Source: an uncultured Bacteroides sp.
Lineage (GTDB): Bacteria > Bacteroidota > Bacteroidia > Bacteroidales > Bacteroidaceae
Assembly (NCBI GenBank): GCA_900542985.1
Contig: UQPQ01000024.1
Coordinates: 1-40,429 of the forward strand
Direction: 5' to 3'
Length of the DNA: 40,429 bases
The notes beneath the pieces were generated by a model. The model was not told the DNA's origin. It was given only the letters and a program-made list of their open reading frames with translations, and searched no databases. Below are positions 32,584 through 40,347 of this stretch, one piece after another. Within the stretch, counting starts at the first letter, position 1. Each line of letters opens with the position of its first letter. The position numbers and the translations under genes are program-made.

Positions 32584-33750
32584 ATGAAATTATTTGATGT
32601 ATATTCGACATTTCCGATTCATATAATTAAAGGAAAAGGCTGTTATGTATATGATGATAGCGGCAATTCATATCTGGACTTTTATGGCGGTCATGCAGTG
32701 ATATCAATCGGCCATTCACATCCCTATCTGGTGAAGTGTATGAGGGAACAGATGCAGAATTTAATGTTTTATTCGAACTCTGTTGTAAATAAACTACAGG
32801 AAGCATTGGCTTATGAATTGGGGGAAATATCCGGATATTCTGATTATAGTGCTTTTTTTGTGAATTCTGGAGCAGAAGCAAATGAGAATGCTTTGAAATT
32901 GGCTTCTTTTCATACAGGAAAGAAAAAGGTTATAGCGTTCAGAAATTCATTTCATGGGCGTACGTCCGCTGCTGTAGAAGTAACAGACAATCCGTTGATT
33001 ACAGCTCCTATCAATTCTAATGCCAATGTCTATTTTTCTGAAATGGACATAAATGAGGTGGAAAGGCTGCTGCAACAAGGGGGTGTCTGTGCTGTAATAA
33101 TCGAAGGTATATCAGGTGTGGAAGGTATAAAAATCCCAGATGATGATTTCCTTGTAGCTTTGCGTAACTTGACTCGAAAGCACGGAGTTGTACTTATATT
33201 GGACGAGATACAGTCGGGATATGGTCGTACCGGTAAGTTTTTTGCACATCAGTGGTGTGGTATAAAACCGGATATTATTACTGTGGCAAAGGGCATAGCC
33301 AATGGATATCCTTTTTCCGGAGTATTGATCAGTGAAATCTTCAAACCCAGAAAAGGCATGTTGGGTACTACTTTTGGAGGTAATCATTTAGGATGTGCTG
33401 CAGCTTTGGCTGTGATAGAAGTGATGAAAAAAGAGAAACTTATTGAAAATGCCGATAAACTGGGAGGGGATTTTATCCATAGGTTACGTGCCTTGAAGTC
33501 TCCATTGATAAAGGAAGTGAGAGGGCGTGGGCTAATGATTGGTATTGAATTTTCGGTTCCGGTATCCTCGGTACGTTATTCTCTGCTCTCTACTTATCAT
33601 ATATTTACGGGATACTCAGGTACTAATGTATTGAGAATTTTACCTCCTCTATGTGTTTCAAAAGCTGATGTGGATTATTTTATAGAAAGCTTTGCTGCTT
33701 GTTTGCATGAGATAGAATATAAAGAAAGCAAAAGTGTATCTGACAGATGA
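32584..33750 (+). CDS. ArgD-type class III aminotransferase (acetyl/succinylornithine)
   Basis: A 388-residue PLP enzyme that matches Bacteroides ArgD from the start (MKLFDVY, GKGCYVYDD, LDFYGGHAVISIGHSHP). PLP-binding features are NSGAEANE, FHGRTSAA, LILDEIQSGYGRTG (Asp207) and the Schiff-base Lys236 in TVAKGIANG. The C-terminus has RGRGLMIGIEF and NVLRILPPL. Bacteroides use succinylated rather than acetylated intermediates in arginine synthesis, so the true substrate may be succinylornithine. No other arginine gene lies near it. It may be a paralogue working with the Nim-like gene 75 bp upstream. Sequence alone does not decide between biosynthesis and another omega-amino substrate. Confidence 0.87.
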   Translation: MKLFDVYSTFPIHIIKGKGCYVYDDSGNSYLDFYGGHAVISIGHSHPYLVKCMREQMQNLMFYSNSVVNKLQEALAYELGEISGYSDYSAFFVNSGAEANENALKLASFHTGKKKVIAFRNSFHGRTSAAVEVTDNPLITAPINSNANVYFSEMDINEVERLLQQGGVCAVIIEGISGVEGIKIPDDDFLVALRNLTRKHGVVLILDEIQSGYGRTGKFFAHQWCGIKPDIITVAKGIANGYPFSGVLISEIFKPRKGMLGTTFGGNHLGCAAALAVIEVMKKEKLIENADKLGGDFIHRLRALKSPLIKEVRGRGLMIGIEFSVPVSSVRYSLLSTYHIFTGYSGTNVLRILPPLCVSKADVDYFIESFAACLHEIEYKESKSVSDR

Positions 33751-33783
33751 CTTGATGAAAAATGTACGATACGAATGTTTTCT

Positions 33784-33827
33784 TATAATCACCGACATCG
33801 GCTTTATTGTCGGCGTCGGTGATTATA
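33784..33827. repeat. 19-bp inverted repeat after the aminotransferase gene
   Basis: Arms 33784-33802 and 33809-33827 match at 16 of 19 positions with a 6-nt loop. Its core CATCGGCTTTATTGTCGG resembles the hairpin core at 9664-9680. It lies between convergent genes and could terminate both, but has no U-tract. Two short perfect palindromes follow, GTTTGTACAAAC (33843-33854) and AACGACGTCGTT (33855-33866). Confidence 0.65.
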
Positions 33828-33935
33828 TAGCCAACCTTGTAGTTTGTACAAACAACGACGTCGTTTTAGTAATTCTATGGTTGCCTGATAATGTTGGCCC
33901 TTGTTTGAGCAAATTAAAATTGCTGAAGTGTAATT

Positions 33936-34679
33936 TTACTTATTGGATTCATCCTCCGGAGTATAATATATCATTTTCTTTGTCATTCCTCCGTCTATTA
34001 CGATATTTGCCCCATTGATAAAGTTGTTTTCCGGTGCAGAAAGAAACAATACCATTCTTGCAATGTCTTCCGGTACACCTACTCTGCCAGAAGGATGCTG
34101 TTTGTGGTCTTCTTCGGAGAGCATTTCGTAGTCGGAGCATTGTATCCATCCCGGACTGATGGCATTTACAGTAATAGGAGTATCTGAAAGGGAAACACAC
34201 AGAGTGTTTGTAAGTGAGACCAATCCACCTTTGGAGGCTCCATAAGCTTCCCAGTTGGCTTCATTCTGGTGCCATCGGGTAGAGGCTATGTTGATGATTC
34301 TACCGTATTCCATCCCTTTGTTGGCTTCTATAAATTGTTTGCAGCACATGAAACTTCCGTAAAGATTAGTGTCTATGACTTTACGGAATTCTTCCGGAGT
34401 GATATCGGATATGCTTTTGGAAAACTGACTGATGGCACCGTTGTTTACTAAAACGTGTACTCCTCCGAAATGCTGTACCGCGTATTCGAATACCTTGCAA
34501 ATATCTTCATATGAACAGAGATCTGCTTTTTGGAAGTGTATGTCGCTGTTTTCGAACTCTGTTTCTGTTATGTCTACTGCAACGACTACGTATCCGTTGT
34601 CTGCAAACATTTTGGCAATTACTTTCCCAATTCCGCCAGCTGCGCCTGTGACGATTGCGATGTGTTTTTTATGATTCAT
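33936..34679 (-). CDS. SDR family oxidoreductase
   Basis: A 247-residue short-chain dehydrogenase/reductase. It has the NAD(P)-binding TGAAGGIG (11-18), an Asp after strand two (VVVAVDI) that hints at NAD preference, NNG (79-81), and the catalytic Ser133 and Tyr146-x3-Lys150 (YGASK). The C-terminal part ends INGANIVIDGGMTK, the typical FabG-like pattern. The substrate is unknown; sugar, sugar acid and acyl substrates are all possible. It lies 150 bp after the GH3 gene, with a terminator between them, so it is probably a separate transcript. It faces the aminotransferase gene tail to tail. Confidence 0.92.
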   Translation of the reverse strand: MNHKKHIAIVTGAAGGIGKVIAKMFADNGYVVVAVDITETEFENSDIHFQKADLCSYEDICKVFEYAVQHFGGVHVLVNNGAISQFSKSISDITPEEFRKVIDTNLYGSFMCCKQFIEANKGMEYGRIINIASTRWHQNEANWEAYGASKGGLVSLTNTLCVSLSDTPITVNAISPGWIQCSDYEMLSEEDHKQHPSGRVGVPEDIARMVLFLSAPENNFINGANIVIDGGMTKKMIYYTPEDESNK

Positions 34680-34733
34680 GCTGTGCTTTTAAAATTATAG
34701 AGTAAATGTATGAAATATTTATAGTATAAAAAT

Positions 34734-34783
34734 ACTGCCCAGAGATTTTTGTGAGTACTTTCTTTCTACAAACCCTGGGCAGT
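34734..34783 (-). terminator. Terminator after the GH3 gene
   Basis: Arms 34734-34742 and 34775-34783 are a perfect 9-bp pair with inner pairing (TTTGT/ACAAA). Read on the minus strand the stem is followed by ATTTTTATA. It lies 46 bp after the GH3 stop and upstream of the SDR start. Confidence 0.65.
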
Positions 34784-34828
34784 GTTATGTTTGCTTATCT
34801 TCCTTGGCTGTTTTTCAGATAACCATGA

Positions 34829-37048
34829 TTATTTATATTCAAATTCCACTACATTGCTGATGTCTGCGGATGAAGAGGATATATAAGCCTTAAACTTTCC
34901 TGGTTCGGCTATCCATTGATGTTTCTTGTCATCAAAGAACTGTAGATGTTGAGGCTGAATAGTAAAGACAATTTCTTTTTCTTCTCCCGGTTGTAGCTCT
35001 ACTTTTTTAAAGCCTTTCAACTCTTTTTTGGGGCGGAGTAAATAGCATTTTTCGTCCTCGATATACAATTGAACTGTTTCTTTTCCTGCCAATGTTCCTG
35101 TATTTTTTACTTTAACTGATAAAGAAAGGGTTTCATTTGCATTCATTTTTTTTGCAGACAAAACTGGCTTGCTGTATTTGTATGTGGTATAGCTTAATCC
35201 GTATCCAAATGGGAAAAGTGGTTTTATTTTCTTGGTGTCGTACCATCTATATCCCACTAAAATGTCTTCTTTATACTCTTGCTTGATACTGTCGCCTGGG
35301 TAGCTCATCTCCCCATACAAATGTGCTGGACAATCTTCAAGTCTCACAGGGTAGGAGAAAGGTAATTTTCCGCTGGGATTTACGTTGCCGACCAGTACAT
35401 CGGACAAAGCATCACCATTTATAGAACCTAAATACCAGGATTGTACAATAGAAGGTACTTCCTTAACCCACGGCATCTCAACGGCATTACCGCTGATGAT
35501 AACTGCAACTACATTGGGATTGACCTTCACAAGTGCTTCAATCAATTCATTCTGACAGTAAGGAAGTTCGTAAGAAAGACGATCTGTTCCTTCGCAGTCT
35601 TGATAAAGATTTTTGTTCAGACCGCCAATAAAAATAACCAAGTCTGCTTGCATGGCTTTTTCTACTGCATCATTTCTTAAAGAATCAATCGTAGACTGAG
35701 GTATTTCATTTACACGTCCATACATCTGACGACCTGCACTATATCCTTGAGTATACATTATCCGGTCGCCAAACTTCTTTTTCAGTCCGTCTAATGGTGT
35801 GATATTCTTTTTAGGTTTTAGTTCGGATGAACCTCCTCCCTGCATCAGGTTACGTGTTGCATTATCTCCTACCACTAATATTCGTTTGTATGAGTCCGAT
35901 GCAATAGGCAATAAAACCGTATTCTTTTTGGTTGCATCGTTTTTCAATAATACAATACCTTCTGTAGCTATCTGATAAGCAACTTTTTCATGAGCTTCAT
36001 TCGCTAATGCCCCAAACGGTTTCTGACGGTTCATTGCAGTACGGAAAATCAGTCGTAAGACGCGGGCTGCCTTATCATTGACTACATCCATTGGAATTTT
36101 TCCTTCTTTTACCATTTTCAGGTAGTTTTTTCCTAAATAATAGTCGTCATAGCCGAATTCAGATTCAGAAGTCAGCCCATTTGTATAAGAACCCATTTCA
36201 ATATCCAAACCATACATTGCAGATTCATAAGTGTCATGGGTCGCTCCCCAGTCGCTTATTACACATCCGTCAAATTTCCATTCTCCTTTCAGTATGTCGT
36301 TATTCAACAATTTATTATGAGCTGCATGCATACCACGCACTTTGTTATAAGCTCCCATAATGCTCCATGCATCACCGCGCTCTACTGCTGCCTTAAATGC
36401 CGGTAAGTAAATTTCATACATTGCCCGGTCACTTACTTGTACATCAATATGATTACGCCAGACTTCCTGATTGTTAATTGCATAATGTTTTACGCAAGCT
36501 GCTACGCCAGTCTTTTGAAGTTCCTGGATATAAGGAACGCACATTTCGGAAGCTAAATACGGATCTTCTCCCAAATATTCGAAGTTACGGCCATTAAGTG
36601 GAGTACGGTAAATATTTACGCCTGGGCCTAATAATACATCTTTTTTACGGTACAGCGCTTCTTCTCCGATCGCTTTTCCATATAGGGCTGCCAATGAAGG
36701 GTTCCAGCTGGCGGCTAAACAGGTGAGAGCTGGAAATGCTGTACAACTGTCGTTGGTCCATCCTGCATAGTTCCAGTCGTTCCAATTGATTTCGGCACGA
36801 ACTCCATGAGGACCGTCACTCATCCAGAGTTCTGGAATGCCTAAACGGGGACATCCTGGAGAGCTAAATTTACTTTGGGCATAACTGAGCCTTGTCTTTT
36901 CTTCCAGTGTCATTCGTTGTAATGCATCTTGTACTCTTAGTTCCAAAGGTTGTTTGTCATCCAAATAAACCGGGATATCCGTTTTATTTTGTGCTTTTAG
37001 CAAGAGCAGTGTGTTAAACACCCCGATGAGAATAAAAATCTTTTTCAT
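34829..37048 (-). CDS. GH3 family beta-glucosidase-like enzyme, exported
   Basis: A 739-residue GH3 enzyme with a signal peptide (about 1-19, ending LLKAQ). The N-terminal barrel (about 25-340) includes MSDGPHGVR, GPGVNIYRTPLNGRNFEYLGEDP, KHYAINNQE and the nucleophile Asp266 in CVISDWGATH. The second alpha/beta domain (about 370-610) contains GDNATRNLMQGGGSS. A fibronectin III-like domain closes the protein (about 640-735). It lacks a PA14 insert. Beta-glucosidase is the most likely activity, with xylosidase or another exo-glycosidase as alternatives. It stands alone and is not in a typical polysaccharide-utilisation locus. Confidence 0.93.
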   Translation of the reverse strand: MKKIFILIGVFNTLLLLKAQNKTDIPVYLDDKQPLELRVQDALQRMTLEEKTRLSYAQSKFSSPGCPRLGIPELWMSDGPHGVRAEINWNDWNYAGWTNDSCTAFPALTCLAASWNPSLAALYGKAIGEEALYRKKDVLLGPGVNIYRTPLNGRNFEYLGEDPYLASEMCVPYIQELQKTGVAACVKHYAINNQEVWRNHIDVQVSDRAMYEIYLPAFKAAVERGDAWSIMGAYNKVRGMHAAHNKLLNNDILKGEWKFDGCVISDWGATHDTYESAMYGLDIEMGSYTNGLTSESEFGYDDYYLGKNYLKMVKEGKIPMDVVNDKAARVLRLIFRTAMNRQKPFGALANEAHEKVAYQIATEGIVLLKNDATKKNTVLLPIASDSYKRILVVGDNATRNLMQGGGSSELKPKKNITPLDGLKKKFGDRIMYTQGYSAGRQMYGRVNEIPQSTIDSLRNDAVEKAMQADLVIFIGGLNKNLYQDCEGTDRLSYELPYCQNELIEALVKVNPNVVAVIISGNAVEMPWVKEVPSIVQSWYLGSINGDALSDVLVGNVNPSGKLPFSYPVRLEDCPAHLYGEMSYPGDSIKQEYKEDILVGYRWYDTKKIKPLFPFGYGLSYTTYKYSKPVLSAKKMNANETLSLSVKVKNTGTLAGKETVQLYIEDEKCYLLRPKKELKGFKKVELQPGEEKEIVFTIQPQHLQFFDDKKHQWIAEPGKFKAYISSSSADISNVVEFEYK

Positions 37049-37817
37049 AGAAATGGTTTAATTTTTTATTGAGAACAGTATTTACAAATTGTTTAAGGTG
37101 TGATTGGTTGTTTGTGGATTGGGTTATTCTCGACTTTATAAATTCTAATCAAACAAGTCGCAAAAGGATATCCAATCGTCTTTGTTATAAACTGTGTGTA
37201 AGTTATAGAAAAAATTATAAAACCCAGTGGGGAAGAGAAGAAAAACATTTCTTTGAGTGATTTTACTTTATCAAAGTAAGCATTATGTAATAGTTCTGCT
37301 GTGATGATAAAACCTCTTACTCTTTTACCTGTAGAAAAAGCACATTTTTCTCCATTTACTGTGAGTACTACCTCTATTGAAAGCTGTACCGTCTTTTCTA
37401 GCTCTGCTATCTGTTATAAAAAAGAGAATGGCAAATGAACTTCTTACCATAGTTTAATCATTTAAAATTAGACATTGGGAAGTCCTTTAAAATATGATAT
37501 ATCTTTCTGTGTATTAGATAGATGAATCGATTTTTGCGACCACTTTTGAAAAAATGGGAAAATGGTCGCAAATTGGTCACAAAATATTCTCTTTTCAGTC
37601 CATTTTCAAGGATAATCAGCACTTCTTAACCTCAGAAAAACAAGTCTGCTACAAGTGATATTCTGTTTTAATTTCAGTATCTATTTACAACCATTTGCAA
37701 GAAGAAAAGCAGGCGAGAAGTGATAAATCATCTTCTTCCATTTATGCGGTGTATATAAAATAAAAATCCCCATAACTCATGGAGTTACAGGGATTTATTA
37801 TCTTGATTAAGTATAGA
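37049..37817. other. 769-bp gene-free region
   Basis: I see no convincing gene here. A 63-codon plus-strand ORF at 37069 has no signal peptide or motif. Visible structure: a 7-bp inverted repeat TTACTTT/AAAGTAA at 37263-37279, and TTGCGACCA/TGGTCGCAA arms at 37534-37542 and 37563-37571 with a third copy-like TGGTCACAA at 37574-37582. At the end is the terminator of the GGGtGRT gene (37764-37796). The AT content and scattered stops suggest decayed or regulatory DNA upstream of GH3, which reads away from it. Confidence 0.5.
37764..37796 (-). terminator. Terminator of the NifU-like/GGGtGRT operon
   Basis: Arms 37764-37778 and 37782-37796 match at 13 of 15 positions with a 3-nt loop. On the minus strand the stem is followed by TTTTTATTTTAT. 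It lies 22 bp after the stop of the GGGtGRT gene. Confidence 0.85.
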
Positions 37818-38828
37818 TTACTTATTCAAAGCAGTAGCAACGTCAACTGCACAAGCTACTGTACAACCTACCATCGGGTTGTTACCGATACCCAGGAATC
37901 CCATCATTTCTACGTGAGCAGGAACTGATGAAGAACCAGCGAACTGAGCATCTGAGTGCATACGACCCATAGTATCTGTCATACCGTAAGAAGCAGGACC
38001 AGCAGCCATGTTATCTGGATGAAGTGTACGACCTGTACCACCACCTGATGCTACTGAGAAGTAAGGTTTACCTGCAAGAACACGTTCTTTCTTGTAAGTA
38101 CCTGCAACTGGGTGCTGGAAACGAGTCGGGTTAGTAGAGTTACCAGTGATTGATACATCTACGCCTTCTTTCCACATAATAGCTACACCTTCACGAACAT
38201 CGTCAGCTCCGTAGCATTTTACTTTAGCACGAGGACCGTTTGAGTAAGCGATTTCACGAACAACTTTCAATTCGCCTGTATAGTAGTCGAACTGAGTCTG
38301 AACATAAGTAAATCCGTTGATACGAGAGATAATCTGAGCAGCGTCTTTACCCAAACCGTTCAAGATACAACGCAAAGGTTCTTTACGTACTTTGTCTGCT
38401 TTTGCAGCGATTTTGATAGCACCTTCAGCAGCAGCGAAAGATTCGTGACCTGCCAAGAATGCGAAACATTTAGTTTCTTCGCGAAGCAACATAGCAGCCA
38501 GGTTACCGTGGCCGATACCTACTTTACGGTCGTCAGCAACTGAACCCGGGATACAGAATGACTGCAAACCGATACCGATAGCTTCAGCAGCTTCAGCAGC
38601 ATTTTTGCAACCTTTCTTAAGAGCGATAGCACAACCTACTACATATGCCCATTTTGCATTTTCGAAACAGATAGGCTGAGTTTCTTCACAAGTTTTATAA
38701 GGATCAAGACCATACTGTTCGCAGATAGCGTTAGCTTCTTCGATGTCTTTGATACCGTTAGCGTTCAAAGCAGCAAGAATCTGTTTGATACGACGGTCCT
38801 GGCTTTCAAATTTTACTTCTCTAATCAT
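37818..38828 (-). CDS. GGGtGRT protein (conserved, function unknown)
   Basis: From the ATG at 38828 the product is 336 residues. This start is chosen because a full Shine-Dalgarno AGGAGG (38838-38843) lies 9 nt upstream; the earlier ATG at 38882 would overlap the NifU-like gene by 35 bases. The naming motif ASGGGTGRT is present near residue 275. Several conserved-looking Cys occur near the N-terminus: ICEQYG, TCEETQPIC, VVGC and GCKN. They could bind a cluster or metal, which is inference. It has no signal peptide or membrane helix, so it is cytoplasmic. It is 19 bp downstream of a NifU-like scaffold gene. The smooth codon use (GCA, GAA, CGT/CGA-rich) suggests strong expression. Confidence 0.87.
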   Translation of the reverse strand: MIREVKFESQDRRIKQILAALNANGIKDIEEANAICEQYGLDPYKTCEETQPICFENAKWAYVVGCAIALKKGCKNAAEAAEAIGIGLQSFCIPGSVADDRKVGIGHGNLAAMLLREETKCFAFLAGHESFAAAEGAIKIAAKADKVRKEPLRCILNGLGKDAAQIISRINGFTYVQTQFDYYTGELKVVREIAYSNGPRAKVKCYGADDVREGVAIMWKEGVDVSITGNSTNPTRFQHPVAGTYKKERVLAGKPYFSVASGGGTGRTLHPDNMAAGPASYGMTDTMGRMHSDAQFAGSSSVPAHVEMMGFLGIGNNPMVGCTVACAVDVATALNK

Positions 38829-38837
38829 ATGTTCTTT

Positions 38838-38843
38838 CCTCCT
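38838..38843 (-). promoter_or_regulatory. Consensus Shine-Dalgarno for the GGGtGRT gene
   Basis: AGGAGG on the minus strand, with AAAGAACAT (9 nt) before the ATG at 38828. This perfect site is unusual in a phylum where most genes lack a Shine-Dalgarno, and it decides the start. Confidence 0.85.
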
Positions 38844-38847
38844 TATA

Positions 38848-39549
38848 TTATTCGTGACGTGGGTCAATATGTTTAACTGCACCTTGTTCTGCTGTGAAGC
38901 GTCCGTAAGTACCTGTTACTTTCTTCAAAGCTTCGTTAGCGTCTGTGCCCTTTTTGATCTCATCCATGAATTTGCCCAGATGAACGAATTCGTATCCGCA
39001 GATTTCATCGTTTTCATCCAAAGCGATAGTTTTGATATAGCCTTCAGCCATTTCAAGGTAACGAGGACCTTTAGCCAAAGTACCATACAATGTACCTACC
39101 TGGCTACGCAGACCTTTACCCAAGTCTTCCAGACCTGCACCAATCATCAAACCACCTTCAGAGAAAGCTGACTGAGTACGACCGTATACAATCTGCAAGA
39201 ACAGTTCACGCATTGCTGTGTTGATTGCGTCGCAAACCAAGTCAGTGTTCAATGCTTCCAAAACTGTCTTACCTGGAAGGATTTCAGATGCCATAGCAGC
39301 TGAGTGAGTCATACCAGAGCAGCCGATAGTTTCTACCAATGCTTCCTGGATGATACCTTCTTTTACGTTCAGAGTCAGTTTACAAGCACCCTGCTGAGGA
39401 GCACACCAACCGATACCGTGAGTCAAACCTGAAATGTCTTTGATTTCTTTTGATTTCACCCATTTTCCTTCTTCTGGAATTGGAGCCGGACCATGATTAG
39501 GTCCTTTTTTTACAACACACATGTGTTCAACTTCGTGTGAATAAGTCAT
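38848..39549 (-). CDS. NifU-like iron-sulfur cluster scaffold protein
   Basis: A 233-residue protein whose central part follows the NifU/IscU N-terminal fold: GWCAPQQGACKLTLNVKEGIIQEALVETIGCSGMTHSAAMASEIL, with Cys in positions like scaffold ligands (the WCAPQQGAC pair and IGCSG), then EALNTDLVCDAINT. The C-terminal half is a separate alpha/beta region absent from ordinary IscU, including CGYEFVHLGKFMDEIKKG. It probably handles an Fe-S cluster or a related metal site for a specific partner. The GGGtGRT gene follows by 19 bp, and both end at the same terminator. A clear promoter lies upstream at 39631-39660. Scaffold function is inferred from the fold. Confidence 0.85.
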   Translation of the reverse strand: MTYSHEVEHMCVVKKGPNHGPAPIPEEGKWVKSKEIKDISGLTHGIGWCAPQQGACKLTLNVKEGIIQEALVETIGCSGMTHSAAMASEILPGKTVLEALNTDLVCDAINTAMRELFLQIVYGRTQSAFSEGGLMIGAGLEDLGKGLRSQVGTLYGTLAKGPRYLEMAEGYIKTIALDENDEICGYEFVHLGKFMDEIKKGTDANEALKKVTGTYGRFTAEQGAVKHIDPRHE

Positions 39550-39630
39550 ATTCTTTACGTTTTTATTAGTAATAAAAAATAAGTATTTCGTAAACCACGA
39601 GATTAAAGATTTTATTCCTTAATCTGCACG

Positions 39631-39660
39631 CAAAGTTAGTCGTTTTATTTAGTTCTGCAA
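39631..39660 (-). promoter_or_regulatory. Promoter of the NifU-like/GGGtGRT operon
   Basis: On the minus strand, TTGC (39657-39660), an 18 bp spacer and TAACTTTG (39631-39638) fit the Bacteroidetes pattern. The leader to the ATG at 39549 would be about 75 nt. Confidence 0.65.
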
Positions 39661-39767
39661 CGGTGTAAACCAAACTTTTTACTACAAATTAAGGATATTT
39701 TATCTGAGTGCCTGCTTTTGTAAGGTGTAAATGACAAAATGTTTTTTTCTCTTTCCGAAGAAACCCT

Positions 39768-39775
39768 TATCTTTG
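39768..39775 (+). promoter_or_regulatory. -7 promoter box of the DUF4375 gene
   Basis: TATCTTTG matches TAnnTTTG, 59 bp before the ATG at 39835. A T-rich run sits at the -33 position instead of TTTG. Confidence 0.5.
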
Positions 39776-39834
39776 TGTGCATATAAAAAAGCATTGTAAT
39801 ATACCTATATACAGGTAATAATATTCAGGTAGTT

Positions 39835-40347
39835 ATGAATAATGATAAGATTAGAGTAAAAGACGAGGCTTTACAGCGTGGAGCGGAAGCTGGAATGGAT
39901 GAATTTTTGAAAGTGTTTACCGATAAATATCTGGAAATTACAGGAGGAGTGATTAATGCCGAAACTATGCCCTTGCTCAACGGGTATCAACACTCTTTGT
40001 TAGGGTATCATTTTTTTCGTGAAGAAGTTCTGGAAGGAGGATTCATTCAATTAATACAAAACGGATATGGTCCTTATATTTTCGATAATCCTTTTGCCAA
40101 AGCAATGCGTCTGTTTGGAGCTAAAGACTTTTCTAAACTGATATATGATGCAAAGAAAATATATGATGCACATCGTGAAGATTTGGAGAAAGAACGTACA
40201 GACGAGGAGTTTATGGCTATGTACGAGCAATATGAGGCTTTCGACGACATAGAAGAGGCTTACATGGAGATGGAAGAAATGGTTACTGCTACGATTGCTG
40301 AGTACGTAGACGAACATCTTGAACAATTTGCAGAAATAGAAAAATAA
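39835..40347 (+). CDS. DUF4375 (DMP19-like) acidic protein
   Basis: A 170-residue soluble protein. The central part (QHSLLGYHFFREEVLEGGFIQLIQNGYG, then AKAMRLFGA) follows the DUF4375 domain, first described in Neisseria DMP19, a DNA-mimic protein. By my count it has 38 Asp/Glu against 17 Lys/Arg, with a very acidic last third (FDDIEEAYMEMEEM and on). Strong negative charge fits a mimic of DNA or a partner of a basic protein, but many DUF4375 proteins have no known role. There is no signal peptide. It is preceded by a -7 box and no gene follows within the 82 bp left in the window. Confidence 0.82.
   Translation: MNNDKIRVKDEALQRGAEAGMDEFLKVFTDKYLEITGGVINAETMPLLNGYQHSLLGYHFFREEVLEGGFIQLIQNGYGPYIFDNPFAKAMRLFGAKDFSKLIYDAKKIYDAHREDLEKERTDEEFMAMYEQYEAFDDIEEAYMEMEEMVTATIAEYVDEHLEQFAEIEK

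Noticed and set aside
33734..34018. 94-codon plus-strand ORF after the aminotransferase gene
   Set aside because: It reads through the 33784-33827 hairpin and antisense into the SDR gene; composition follows the repeats, not a protein family.
37069..37260. 63-codon plus-strand ORF upstream of GH3
   Set aside because: No family features or signal peptide; it is likely a chance open frame.
38829..38882. Longer start for the GGGtGRT protein at 38882
   Set aside because: It would overlap the NifU-like gene, and a perfect Shine-Dalgarno supports the start at 38828.
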